DNA of 64,000 nt from G963662675 sp963676845 (lineage in GTDB: Bacteria; Bacteroidota; Bacteroidia; Bacteroidales; Prolixibacteraceae), in the NCBI GenBank assembly GCA_963676845.2, contig CAXXKK010000019.1, positions 148,221 through 212,220 on the forward strand, read 5' to 3'. Position numbers and translations under genes: made by a program. This document shows, piece after piece, positions 9,888-22,000 of this stretch (its first letter is position 1; the number at the start of each line of letters is the position of its first letter). The notes under the pieces were generated by a model. It was not told where the DNA came from, did no database searches, and was given only the letters and a program-made list of their open reading frames with translations.

Positions 9888-9941
9888 ATTAGCTTATCAG
9901 CTCTTTTCTTTTTTCATTATTAAGTAGAGTGCCTGTCAATA

Positions 9942-9970
9942 CAGATTGCTTCGCTACGCTCGCAATGACG
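9942..9970 (+). repeat. REP-like element copy 1
   Basis: AGATTGCTTCGCTACGCTC followed by GCAATGACG. ATTGC and GCAAT form the arms of a short hairpin. Three further copies in the same orientation lie at 10146, 10423 and 12561. Confidence 0.75.
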
Positions 9971-10145
9971 TAAGCTGAAAATTGAAACCATCAGGGCATT
10001 TCTTTTCCATATCAGGTAGTTTTTCAATCCCGACCGATTCATTTTTCCGATGTTCTTATGTCTGCCTTTCACTACATTTATTTATATTTTTGTCCCACTT
10101 ATTCACTTTCAATCCTCTACACCTGGTCTCACTACTTGATCAAAA

Positions 10146-10174
10146 CAGATTGCTTCGCCAGGCTCGCAATGACG
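10146..10174 (+). repeat. REP-like element copy 2
   Basis: AGATTGCTTCGCCAGGCTC followed by GCAATGACG, the same element as at 9942 with changes in the hairpin loop. Confidence 0.75.
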
Positions 10175-10422
10175 ATCAACAAGAGACTTTTTCTAGTGAC
10201 TCACGACTCCCAAGGATGTACTTATCCCATTTCAGGCTGTTGGCCCGATCATAATTCACCTCTTTTCGCGTATCCGGAGCTCGGCTTTTTACCGGATACA
10301 GGGGCAAAGGCGCTCCCCTGACCAGATGGAATAATGTTAGTTGTCCTCTGGGAGGGCCATGTTTATTGGATGTCATTTTGTGGTCATAATAATATTGTCA
10401 GTTATCGGTTATCTCTCAAAGA

Positions 10423-10451
10423 GAGATTGCTTCACTGCGTTCGCAATGACG
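10423..10451 (+). repeat. REP-like element copy 3
   Basis: AGATTGCTTCACTGCGTTC followed by GCAATGACG. The paired arms ATTGC/GCAAT are kept while the loop varies. Confidence 0.75.
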
Positions 10452-11381
10452 CTCAACCTGAAACTTGTAGCATGTAACCTGAAACACAAATTTCCGGCTG
10501 TACCTCCCCTGTTTCGGGTGATTCCCCGGATGTAACGGATTGACCATTTCGATTTACGAATGCTAGTCTTATCCGTCTGAACCTTTTGAAAACACAGGGA
10601 TTTCCGAATCCACCGCATTTCATTTGGTGGCCCGTTTTTATTCTGTGTAATACTCATTCATATTTTGGGTCTTGCTGTTACATCTTTACCATAGCTCTAA
10701 ACACTGACAGCATAAATACTGTCATCATTAAATAAGAGCAAAATAGAGTAAGCTGGCATTTATGGGATTCCCATCTTTTAATAGGCATACCTTTCCCATC
10801 AGGTATTTCTCCTGTTATTCGGAAAATGTTTCCCATTTCTGGAAACTGATATGTCCTTTTAAAAATCTGGTATTTAATTTTTTCATTCACATAAACCAGT
10901 TATTAAGTTCCTGCTTGTCATGCTCTCGTTTGCGCAACAAAAGGATTGAGGAATTGAAGAATTGAATCTTTTTGATTACTCTAATTCTTACTTTCCTGTA
11001 TTCTTTCATTCTCATCTTCTCACACTCATACTCTCTCATTTTCTCATTCTTAAGCGCTCATGACTTGCTACTCTTAAACATCATCCTCCGGCAGTTCATT
11101 CCATTTCTGCCAGGATTTTTTAGCATTCCACTATTAGCTATTCCGTGTAGTTTTTCTCTATTTTTCCACCTTGCTTATGCTCATTTAATGGACTGAAGGA
11201 TTGAATTCTTTCAATAACTCCAATTTCCACAGTCTCATTCACTCTCTCATATTCCTACACTCTTACATTCTCACACTCTTAGTTCTCAAAATCGCCTTTC
11301 CTTTCCCTCGTGGCTCCCGGCCTCCCTTAGGGGAAGCCGGCAAGCTATCTTGGGTTATGAAAAAGCAAAATCAATCATCAA

Positions 11382-12461
11382 CTAGTTATTTACTTCGTTA
11401 CCAGGGATCAACTCAATATTAGGAGCAGTAGGTGAAGTAGTAGTTGATGGAAGTTCTGGACGTGCAGTTTGTACTTGTTCTGCATAATCATCAAGCATTG
11501 CTGTAGCCGCATCTGCAGGTGTTGAACAGTCTGCATTGTTCAAATCTAACTGACCAGTTGAATCTGTACCTGCCACAGCAAGTGCAAATGTTTGATCAGT
11601 TAAACCTTCATAGTTATTATTTGTAACTGTAACTCTAACATAAATAGAAACACCAGCTGATGTATCAGTTGCGGTTGTTGTAACATCTCCGCTAGAAACC
11701 CATGTTGCTGTTGATAAATCTGTATCAGCAGTATACTCTACTACTGCTGTTTGAACAGCATTTAAACCAGTTACTTCAAATGTTGGTGTCCAGGAATCTA
11801 CAAAATTGGCAGCAACAACTTCATAATAGAAAACGTTTGTACCATAATCATATACCATTGCATCTGTTACAAAAGTTGCACCTCTAACAACATCAATACA
11901 TTGTTCATCTTGCACATCATAATCTAAGGTAGAAAAATCGCTTTCATCAATATTCTTGATATCAACGGTAAATGCCACCAAAGGATCAAGTTGATATACT
12001 TTCAGGTTATCTGTACAACCATCTACATCTTCATATTGAACTACAACAAATGTAGGATCAGTGTTATATATCGTATTTGAAAGCAGATTTGAAGTCCATG
12101 TGATGGCCACATTGTCATCTGCACTTGAAACACCATAACTTGTTCCAACACTTATTAAATCATTATCTGCAACTGTTAGTGCTGTACTTAAATTATTTGA
12201 GGTTACACCTGATGTTGCATCTGTTGAAATAAAGTTTGGATCCTTTGTTGCCCACCAGGTATATGAACCTCCAGAAGGAGTTGCCGTTGATTGATAAATA
12301 TATTCCTTACCTGGTAATGGATGCAAAGCATCATCAATACACCCTACTAAGGGACGAGGAGCTGAACCTGCTACGGATACTAATTGTCCGTAAGAGTTTG
12401 TAGTACCAGCTAAAAGTGCCAGTACAATAAAACCCAGAAATTGTAAAATTTGCTTTTTCAT
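11382..12461 (-). CDS. 359-residue secreted surface protein of cassette A
   Basis: The start is placed at the ATG at 12461 because it gives a clean signal peptide (MKKQILQFLGF..., cleavage near NSYGQ). The longer frame to 12641 reads through a REP-like element (SLRAKRSN) and is not real. The protein is Thr/Asp/Ala-rich and parallels the 371-residue protein at 614-1729: DALHPLPGKEYIY, GCTDNLKVYQLDP, VAANFVDSWTPTFEV, and a C-terminal TARPEL. No named family recognised. It lies downstream of the giant gene, separated by ~580 bases that include REP-like DNA. Likely an exported partner of the giant protein. Confidence 0.82.
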   Translation of the reverse strand: MKKQILQFLGFIVLALLAGTTNSYGQLVSVAGSAPRPLVGCIDDALHPLPGKEYIYQSTATPSGGSYTWWATKDPNFISTDATSGVTSNNLSTALTVADNDLISVGTSYGVSSADDNVAITWTSNLLSNTIYNTDPTFVVVQYEDVDGCTDNLKVYQLDPLVAFTVDIKNIDESDFSTLDYDVQDEQCIDVVRGATFVTDAMVYDYGTNVFYYEVVAANFVDSWTPTFEVTGLNAVQTAVVEYTADTDLSTATWVSSGDVTTTATDTSAGVSIYVRVTVTNNNYEGLTDQTFALAVAGTDSTGQLDLNNADCSTPADAATAMLDDYAEQVQTARPELPSTTTSPTAPNIELIPGNEVNN

Positions 12462-12818
12462 AATTTCAAATTTTAAGTAAAACTTGCTTTTATTTTTATA
12501 AAAATTAGTTGACAGAAAGGTCTGTCTCTTAGTCATTTTGAGGATTGTGGTTCTTTGACAAAGATTGCTTCGCTTCGCTCGCAATGACGGCTTGACGATT
12601 GGTTCCACTTCGCTCAACATGACGGTCGGTTCTGACCACATAGTTCGCTTTTCAGTGATTTGCCTGTTTACAGTTTCCTGCTTACAGACGCAGAGATTTT
12701 ATTTCAGTTTGCAGTTGTCAGTTATCGATCTCAGTTGTTAGGAAACGATGCTGACTGGCTGATTTTCAGTCTTTCGACTTACTAATCAATCTTGATTCTT
12801 AGTTCTATGCTCTTGGTT
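12462..12818. other. non-coding gap with REP-like elements
   Basis: It holds a REP-like element at 12561-12589 and a related one at 12597-12625. The rest is AT-rich sequence without a supported gene. The promoter or 5' leader of the 359-residue gene must lie here if that gene is not transcribed from the giant gene. Confidence 0.55.
12561..12625 (+). repeat. REP-like element copy 4 plus a diverged copy
   Basis: AGATTGCTTCGCTTCGCTC then GCAATGACG at 12561-12589. Next to it, 12597-12625 reads GATTGGTTCCACTTCGCTC then AACATGACG, a variant of the same element. Confidence 0.7.
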
Positions 12819-13043
12819 CTAATTCATCATTGGCACTTGTTTTTCAATCATAATTATCATAGTTTGTAAAAGCCGGAAAGGAATGGCAGCCATGTGCGGG
12901 TATTCAATTTGGGCGAAAGAGTTTCCTGCGACTGTCATTCTCCCGGTTTTTCTCAAAGAACATCGCAGCCTGGGCAAGACTGTTCTGCTCATTTCTAATG
13001 AGTTCTCCTTTTTCAGGAATGTGCTATATCGTTTATCTTTCAT
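12819..13043 (-). CDS. possible 74-residue protein coupled to the giant gene
   Basis: Its ATG (13043-13041) follows the TGA of the giant gene with one base between them (TGATATG), and the AAAGGA that ends the giant gene could serve as ribosome-binding site. The product starts MKDKRYSTFLKKENS and is basic, Arg/Met-rich, without a signal peptide or a motif I know. The position argues for translation; the odd composition and the nearby REP-rich junk argue against. It may be a young or decaying gene. Confidence 0.35.
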   Translation of the reverse strand: MKDKRYSTFLKKENSLEMSRTVLPRLRCSLRKTGRMTVAGNSFAQIEYPHMAAIPFRLLQTMIIMIEKQVPMMN

Positions 13044-13044
13044 A

Positions 13045-16000
13045 TCAGTTTCCTTTTATTATTTCTGGTCGTGGCGTTACGATAATGGTTCCTGAAGATT
13101 CCTGGCTTGTATTTCCATGGCAATCTTCAACCCAGTATGTAATCGAATGATAGACAGTTGTAAAGGTCACGCCATCACCCCACATATAGATATCACCACC
13201 GTAGGTTGAAGGCTGTCCGGTTCCACTAATTGATGGATGGCTTATATAATCTCCCGGACTTAATGGGTCAGGTACATCATCAAAATCAATCCTCCAATGA
13301 ATTGTCATTGATGCCAGATCACAGCAGTTATCATCCAAATCAGTCAAGTCAAGTGAAGTATCTCCTGCCTCAAAAGTCATGTAATCCGGACTTGGATTTT
13401 TAATAAGGTTCGGATCAACTCCCTCGATAGGATTTGGGTTTGTTAATGTGAAAATTGCTGAATACAGATAATCCACACAATCTTCAAGATTTGCAGGAGT
13501 GAATGTTGGGGCTTCGTGGTCTTCCACAGTTATTAACTGCGTACAGTCATCACAACCTGAAATATTACAAGCTTCCCAAACAATACTTGATGTTCCAACT
13601 TCGAAATTATGATTACCAATATCCGAGGGTCCGGGATCAGCTTCACTACCGACATAAGTACCACTTGCTTGCTCATCTCCATCAGGATTATAAATTGTCC
13701 AGGTCCAGGTTATAGGTTGTACTCCTGAAATTAAAGTCGGAGCTCCAGGATTCAGATTGGCAGAGCATAACCCAGGATCATTATCAGTGATAATATCAGG
13801 GGCACATTCAATCTCTGGTTCACCGATCACTGTTACTGTGAATGAACAATCAACAACATGATCATTACTATCTGTAACCGTATAAGTTATGGTGGTTACT
13901 CCCACATAGAACGTTTGCTGGAGCGGATATACACCTGTTCCTACAAGATCAACAGCTTGATAATTTGACTCATAACCAACAGGCGGTACTAATTCCCATG
14001 TAAGAACCGGATCCGGACAGTTATCATCCCATGTTGGAGGATCAAGATCGATAAGCTCTTTGTAAGGAACTTCAAAGTCGGCATTGAATACATAATCAGG
14101 AGGACACTCCAATGTAGGCATCAGATCATTTACAGTAATGGTTTGTTCACAAGTATATACATTGCCCGATGCATCAGTGATTATCCAGTTGATAATGGTT
14201 TCGCCAACTTCATAGTATCCATTTACATTCATCGAATCAATCGCGAATTCCCAGTCGTTGGATACGGTGTATTCTTCATCACATGGATTATAAATTGATG
14301 GCACAGGAATAATCAGCTCAGCTCCACAAAGACCTTCATCTGCATCAGCAACAACATCATCCGGACAAGTAACTTCAAATGCCGGATCAGTCAGGTTCTT
14401 AATCCAAACATCAAATTCACAGGTAGCTGTAAGGCCATGGATATCAGTTACGGTATAGATAACATGTGTTACACCAACATTGAAGGTAGCATCTGAAACG
14501 TAATTGATACCTGTTGCATCACTTACATAGTTTGTTGCTCCACTAAGCTCGTAAGTCAGACTTTCAATTTCACAATTATCTTCAAATTCCGGATCAGGGA
14601 TATTGGCATTTACCAGCGTACAACCGTTGTCAGTAATTTCATCTTCTACATCTGTAGGACAGGATGTAAATACGGGTGCCTGTGTATCGGTTACTGTAAC
14701 GGTCTGTGTACAAGTTGTAACATTACCCGATGCATCCGTGATTGTCCAGTTGATAATCGTTTCACCAACTTCATAGTAGCCATTTACATTCATCGAATCA
14801 ATAGCTGATGGCCAATCGTTGGATACCATGTAATCTTCATCACAAGGGTTAACGATTACTGGAACCGGAATGACCAGGTCTGCACCACAAACTCCTGCAT
14901 CGGCATCGGCCTCAACATTATCTGGACAAGTAACTTCAAATGCAGGATCAGTCAGGTTCTTAATCCATACATCAAATTCACAGGTAGCAGTCAGACCGTG
15001 AATATCAGTTACAGTATAGATAACATGTGTTACCCCGACATTAAAGGTCGCATCAGAAACGTAATTGATACCTGTTGCATCACTTGAATAAACTGTTGCT
15101 CCGCTAAGCTCGTAAGTCAGACTTTCAATAGCACAATTATCTTCAAATTCCGGATCAGGGATATTGGCATTTACCAGCGTACAACCATTATCCGTAATTT
15201 CATCTTCTACATCAGTTGGACAAGAAGTAAATATTGGTGCCTGTGTATCGGTTACTGTAACGGTCTGTGTACAAGTTGTAACATTACCCGATGCATCCGT
15301 GATTGTCCAGTTAATAATCGTTTCACCGACTTCATAGTACCCATTCACATTCATGGAATCAATTGCTGATGCCCAGTCATTGGATACCCTGTAATCTTCA
15401 TCACAAGGGTTAACGATTACTGGAACCGGTATAATCAGGTCTGCTCCACAAACTCCTGCATCAGCATCGGCCTCAACATTATCAGGACAAGTAACTTCAA
15501 ATGCAGGATCAGTCAGGTTCTTAATCCACACATTAAATTCACAGGTAACAGTATATCCGGCAACATCCGTCAATGTGTAGGTTACAGTTGTTACACCTAC
15601 ATTGAAAGTTGCATCAGAGGCATAATTAATACCTGTTGTGTTACTTGAATAAGTTGTCGCACCAGTAAGCTCATAGGTTAAGCTTTCAATACCACAGGCA
15701 TCCTCAAATAATGGATCAGGAATATCCGCATTAACAAGGGTACAACCGTTATCAGTAATTTCATCTTCTACATCGGTTGGACAAGATGTAAAATAAGGAG
15801 GTTGATCATCTATAATCGTATAGGTTGCTGATGTTTCAACAAAATTACCACAGTCATCTGTAGCCCTGAAAGTAACAGTTATTTGATTACTGATTGCATC
15901 ACCTGTCCAGCTAACTAAGGCAGTATTATTAGTCCAATCCAGTTCAGAATCGCAAGCATCAGTTGCAGTTGCTCCTCCATGATTTGCAAGCCAGGCCTGA

Positions 16001-19000
16001 TAACCCGGGTCATCATCAGGATTTATTGTAGAACAATCTGTACCTGCGTCTAAAGCCTCAATATCGATTACAGGATTAGTTGTATCGTTAATGGTAATTA
16101 TCTGACTCGCAGAAGTGAAGTTTCCACAAAGATCATAAACTGTAAAAGTACGGGTGATAGTCTCAGGACAAGAACCTGCATCAGATTCATCGATGTACGT
16201 AATGTAATCAATACCGCAATTATCGGTAGCTGAAGCACCATCTTCTGCCATATATTCAGCAAGCGTAATGGCTACTAAAGTTTCACTATATGAGAGTGAA
16301 GAAGTTATAACGCTTACATCACAACCTTCAAGGGTAAGATCTGTAGGGGCATTAATTGTTGGTTCGGTTGTATCAGTAACAGTAATCGTCTGAGTACACT
16401 CAACAAAGTTACCACAGCTATCAGTTGCACGATAAGTACGTGTAATCACTTCAGGACAGGTATTACCGTCTGAGACATCACTAACATGAGTAACTGTTAC
16501 TGGTCCGGAACAGTTATCGGTAGCTGTAACTGTTGAAATATCAGGTTCAGGTACATCATCTATACACTCAACAGTAATATCTGTTGGACATGTAATCGTA
16601 GGAAGAGTATTATCTACGACTGTGATAATCTGCACCTGTACAGATGCACTACCGCAATCATCTGCTACAGTCCAGGTACGTGTTATGATTTCTTCACCAC
16701 CGCAAGTGCCTTCAGTTACTACATCATCATAACTTATATCCAGAATTGTTGAGCAGTTATCAGTGGCATCTGTTACATCTCCGGTTACACTTACTGAAGC
16801 ATCGTATGTACAATCAGCTTCACGATAAATAGTGATATCTGCAGGAACAGTAAATGTAGGAGGTTGGGCATTATCTTCAATCGTAATAGTCTGAACCTGA
16901 ACGTTTTCATTTCCACAGTCATCCGCCAAATACCAGGTACGATAAATGATCACTTCACCTTCACATTCCCCGGTAACAACTTCATCGGTATAAGTGGCAT
17001 CCAAGCCTGTAGAACACATGTCATTCTCATCAGTCACATCACCAGTCACACTAACTGAAGCATCGTAATTACAATCTTCATCTTTTGACAAGACAATATC
17101 TGCAGGGGCTGTAAAATCAGGAGCTGTAGTATCAACTACCCTTACAACCTCTAAATTATCACCACAATCAGAAGCTTCTCCTACCGGAGTTTCGCCACAT
17201 AAGTCAGCTGTAATGTAACGGGTTTTTATGTGATAACCATCACAATTATCTTCGGCAGGAGGTAAATTTGCCCCCCAGGTAGTACCGCCATCAAAGCTGT
17301 ATTCAATGTTAAAACCTGCAACAGTTGGCGGAGGTGTAACAACGATTGGACCACAACCTTCATTCACGTCAGGCAACTGTGCTTCCGGGAATACAACAAA
17401 AGTTGAACTTCCGCTACATGCGGCAGTTCCTATCATATATGTAGCTTCAAAACAGCCCGGTTCTGTAGGTGTGAAGTTTCCTTCTGAATCAATTGATCCA
17501 CCTCCCGTAACACTCCATGTACCACCAGCAGCTCCATCTGTTTCAAATTTTACAGGAACACCCACACAAGTATTGCTTGTAAAGACCATCGGATAGTCAT
17601 AAACCTGAACAATGTATGCTGTTGCTGAACCAGGACATCCGGCAATGTAAACAGTCAACGTATATTCAGTTGTTGTAGGAGGAACAACTGTAACGACAGA
17701 ACCGGAACCTGGAATAATTTCTGAGGATGGCCCCCAAACATAGGTGATATCAGGCTCAGGAGCTGGCAGGCTAACATCATCAACCGCCCAGGTACTACAA
17801 TCTGTGCTTGAATAATTGAACCGGATGCGTAGATTAGACATTCCCAGATAAGGAGATAAATCTAAACCAACATCATTTACCACATTTGGCATAGTCCCGC
17901 TCCTTAACGAACCGGTATAAGTTGCCAGAGTCTGTGTATAAGTGTTACCACCGTCAAAAGAAATTTCAATTTTACCGCTTGCTCCGCTACTAAATTCATA
18001 AGCATGTTTGAACGTAAGCTCTGCGGAAGGCATAGAAGCAAGCAAATCGAAAACCGGGGTTTCCATAGTTGAATTTATTGGACCACGAACAATTGCAAAC
18101 TTCTTATCTCCTTCGTATGTATATCCACAAAATACTTTGGGTCCGTTTGTTTCTGCCCATGGGCCTTCATCCTGATTATCTGCAGATGCAGGGAATGGAT
18201 AAATGACAGCTCCATTCTGGGAAATTCTCCATCCATCCGGATTGGCAACATTAAAATGACCTCCTGCAATGATTTCAGTTTCAAAGACCATTTCAGGAAC
18301 AGTTGCTATCAGAGTAACTGGTTCTCCCGTACAAACATCCCCACCTGAGGCAGTAATAGTAGGTGTGAATTCAGGTATTACTGTAACTTTTGCACTACCA
18401 GAATAAATCTCCGGGCAACTGGCATTTCCAACTAAAGCCCTATACCACGTAGTTTGCGAGATGTTTGTATAGGTATATGTAGCAGAAGTTGTTGGATTAG
18501 GAACAGGATTCCAGCTATAACCCGCATCAACTGAATACTCCCATTGTACAATATTTCCGGAATAATTTTGCAGGGTTAGTGAACCCGTGTTTGTAGTGGT
18601 ACAAGCAGTAGAAATTGAAGGTGAAATATACCCGGGATCAGGTAAATCATCAACCCGAATAACTCCGCTTTGCGTATCATTTGAACAAGGTCCTGTTGTG
18701 CTTACTGTATAATTAATTGTTCCAGAAACCATTGGTATTCCAGAAATGGTGAACGTGTCATCACTGTAGGTTCCTGATAGTCCGGAAGCTAATTGCCCCA
18801 ATAATATTATTTCTGTTGCCGAACCTCCCATTGTGAAGACAATATCTTCAATTGGATTTCCAACACATATCGTTTGATCATCATCTCCACTAGTCCAGCT
18901 AAGTGTTGCATCTTCATTCACGGTAATTTCACCTGAAAGGGATGGGTTTTCACAAGGAGAACCAGCAGTAATAACTGTAAACGGATAAACACCGGCAGTC

Positions 19001-22000
19001 GTAGGTGTTCCGCTAATTGTAAACAAACCATTTGAACTATTGTAAGATCCGTTTATCCCACCTGGGACTGTGTCATCCCATGTAAGTGATGCTCCGGTCG
19101 CATTTCCACCAATAGAATAGGTAATTGTTGATAATGGATTATTGATACATAATTCCTGTGTATCACTTCCTCCGGCAAGACTGATTATTCCTATCTCGTT
19201 TACTGTGATTGTACCGCTCATGGCAGGGTTTACACACAGACTTCCGGTAGTTGTAACCGTATAATCGAATGTTCCAATTTCAGTAGGAGTACCTGAAATG
19301 ATATAGTCATTCCCGTTAAATGAACCTGAGACTCCAATTGGTAAAGTGCCGGATAATACAACGCTGGTTGCTGAGCCACCAAAGGTATATGTAATATCGC
19401 TAATTGGTGTGTTTACACATCGTGTCTGTAAGGGATCCCCCGACTCACTGATGGTTCCGTTTGTATTCACAACCAATATTGCTGTTTCTGATATTGTGGA
19501 TGAACAGGCAAAGCCGGCTTGTCCTTCAATGAACACATCATAAGCACCGGCATCAGCAGGAGTCACGTTTGTTAATGTATAAGAAGAGGATGTTGCTCCT
19601 ACGATATCTACTCCGTCTTTCCTCCATTGATAATTTAATGGAGCTCCATTGGCATCGGCAACAACGTTAAAGCTTACATTCTCTCCCTCACAAACTTCTT
19701 CAGATTTTGGTTCCAGCGTGATGATGGTAATTGCAGCATCAACATTTAATGTTACAGTATTTGAAGTAACTGGCAAACAAGGATCTGCTCCACTCACAAC
19801 AACATAGTATCCACCTTCATCATCAAGACTCACTAAATCAAAATGAAGTGTTTCTGTATCTGCTCCTGAGATATAGCTTGAATTGCTAACTGGTGTATCG
19901 TCCGAATAATACCACTGATAAGTTAAATCAGTACCCACAGCCACAACACTTAAATCAGCCTCTTCACTCTCGCAAACCCCAACATTGGCAGGTTGGGTTG
20001 TAATAACTACTGCTTTATTAATATTGATTGTTGTAGTCGCACTAACAGGCTCACAAGGACCATCAGGATCATTGCTCGTAAGTGTTAATGTTACCGAACC
20101 GGCATTAACCTCAGCAGTGGTCGGAGTATAAGTTGCATCCAAAGTATTTCTATCCGGACTAAAAGTACCGACCCCACCTGTCCAGCTTCCGGAACTTGCA
20201 CCACCACTAACACTACCTGCAAGGATGGCTGCATCACCCTGGCAAATGGTTTGATCTTCACCAGCATCAACAACAGCAAGAGGATTTATTGTAATTATAA
20301 TTTCTTCCCAGACTGCATCACATGATCCATCAGGATCATCACTTGTCAACCTTAATGTTACTGAGCCGGCAGTAATATCTTCACTTCCCGGCGTATAAAT
20401 GGTAGATAATGAAGTAGCATTGTCAAAGGAACCATTACCACTGCTTGTCCATGTGCCGGTTGTAACTCCTCCGGTTATTGAACCACTAAGACTTACTGTC
20501 TCATCTTCACAGATAATCAGATCGGATCCTGCATCGACTACCGGTAATGCATTAATCGTAATCTCAACTTCATCCGTAACGACATCACAAGGACCGTCAG
20601 GATCATCACTTGTCAATGTTAATGTTACTGATCCGGCAATGATATCAGCGGCTCCCGGAGTATAAACGGCAGTTAATGAAGTGGCATTGTTAAAAGATCC
20701 ATCACCACTGCTTGTCCAGCTCCCGGTAGTTACCGGACCACTTACTGAACCACTTAAAGTAAGCGTTTCACCTTCACAAATGGTTTGATCAGTTCCGGCA
20801 GCAACAACAGGTAGAGGGTTAATTGTAATTTCAAGTTCATCACTAACAGCATCACAAATAGCTCCAGGATCGTCACTTGTTAAAGTTAAAGTAACTCCTC
20901 CGGCAGCAATATCAGCAGCACTTGGTGTATAAACAGCAGTTAACGAAGAAGCATTATCAAACGAACCTGAACCACTGCTTGTCCAGCTTCCGGTAATTAC
21001 AGATCCACTCACCGAACCACTTAAGCTAACGGTTTCGTCTTCACAAATGGTTTGATCATCTCCGGCATCAACTACAGGAAGTGAGTTGATCGTGATTACT
21101 ACATCATCTGAAACTTCACCGCAAACTGCAGCATGATCAGTACTGGTCAATGTTAATGTAACAGTACCGGCAACTATATCGGCTGCACTTGGTGTGTAAA
21201 CAGCAGTTAATGAAGAAGAATCATCGAAAGTACCTCCGGTAGTGGTTGACCATGTTCCGGTGCTTGCTCCTCCAGTGATTGAACCGTTTAAGTTCGCAAC
21301 ATCATCTTCACATATGGTTTGTTCTATTCCTGCATCGACAATCGCAGCTGGTTCTACTGTTATTGTTGCTGATCCGGAAACTGTCTCAGCACAAGATGGA
21401 GCTGTAGCCCAATCAACACTAACAAGGGTATATGTTGTGGTTGCAGTCAAAGCTCCGGTATCCAAAGTTTCTGTCCCGGTTGTTCCTATTGAAATGGTTT
21501 GATCAGAAACGCCATCGTTATAGGTAACAACCGTATTAGGATTTGCGGTAAATGTTAAGATTGAAGAAGAACCATCACATATCGTTTCTGTTCCAGAAAT
21601 GGTTGCAAATAACTCTGGCCTGATGGTTAAGATTAAAACATCAGTGGCTGCATCACACGAACCTTTAGGATCTTCAGTAGTGAAAGTGAGGGTTATTGTT
21701 CCTGTTGCACGGTCGGCGGCACTTGGGGTATATGTTGTGGCTGGTTTATTTTCATTAACAAAAGTACCGGAACCGGAAGTTGTCCATGTACCTTTGGCTG
21801 GATTGGCAGCACCTCCGGCTATTCCACTAATCTCAATACTCGATTCAGAAAAACAAATCGTTTGATCTGGACCTGCATCTGCTGTAGCATAATCACCAAT
21901 GGATACTTTAAGAGGATCACTCTCAAGACTAGAATTACAAGCATTCATTGCAACAACCGTCACATCATAAACTCCTTCAGCAACTCCGGTAATGTCTACC

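Larger units (their letters stand above)
9888..11381. other. 1.5-kb non-coding insert with REP-like elements inside the cassette
   Basis: No intact gene is supported. The region holds three REP-like elements (9942-9970, 10146-10174, 10423-10451) and pyrimidine-rich, poly-TCTCA-like stretches at about 10970-11050 and 11200-11290 that look like two diverged copies of one ~120-bp segment (each begins with a GGAATTGAA/GGATTGAAT-like motif followed by ACTC...TTC and TCTCATTC). Short frames of 60-90 codons here lack signal sequences, family motifs or start context. The matching place in cassette B has no such insert. Confidence 0.6.

Noticed and set aside
10176..10657. Two short minus-strand frames sharing an NKxGPP-like start
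   Set aside because: They overlap REP-like elements, have no start context or family motif, and look like remnants or chance frames.
12462..12641. N-terminal extension of the 359-residue protein by 60 residues
   Set aside because: The extension is the translation of a REP-like element (SLRAKRSN) and the true signal peptide starts at the ATG at 12461.
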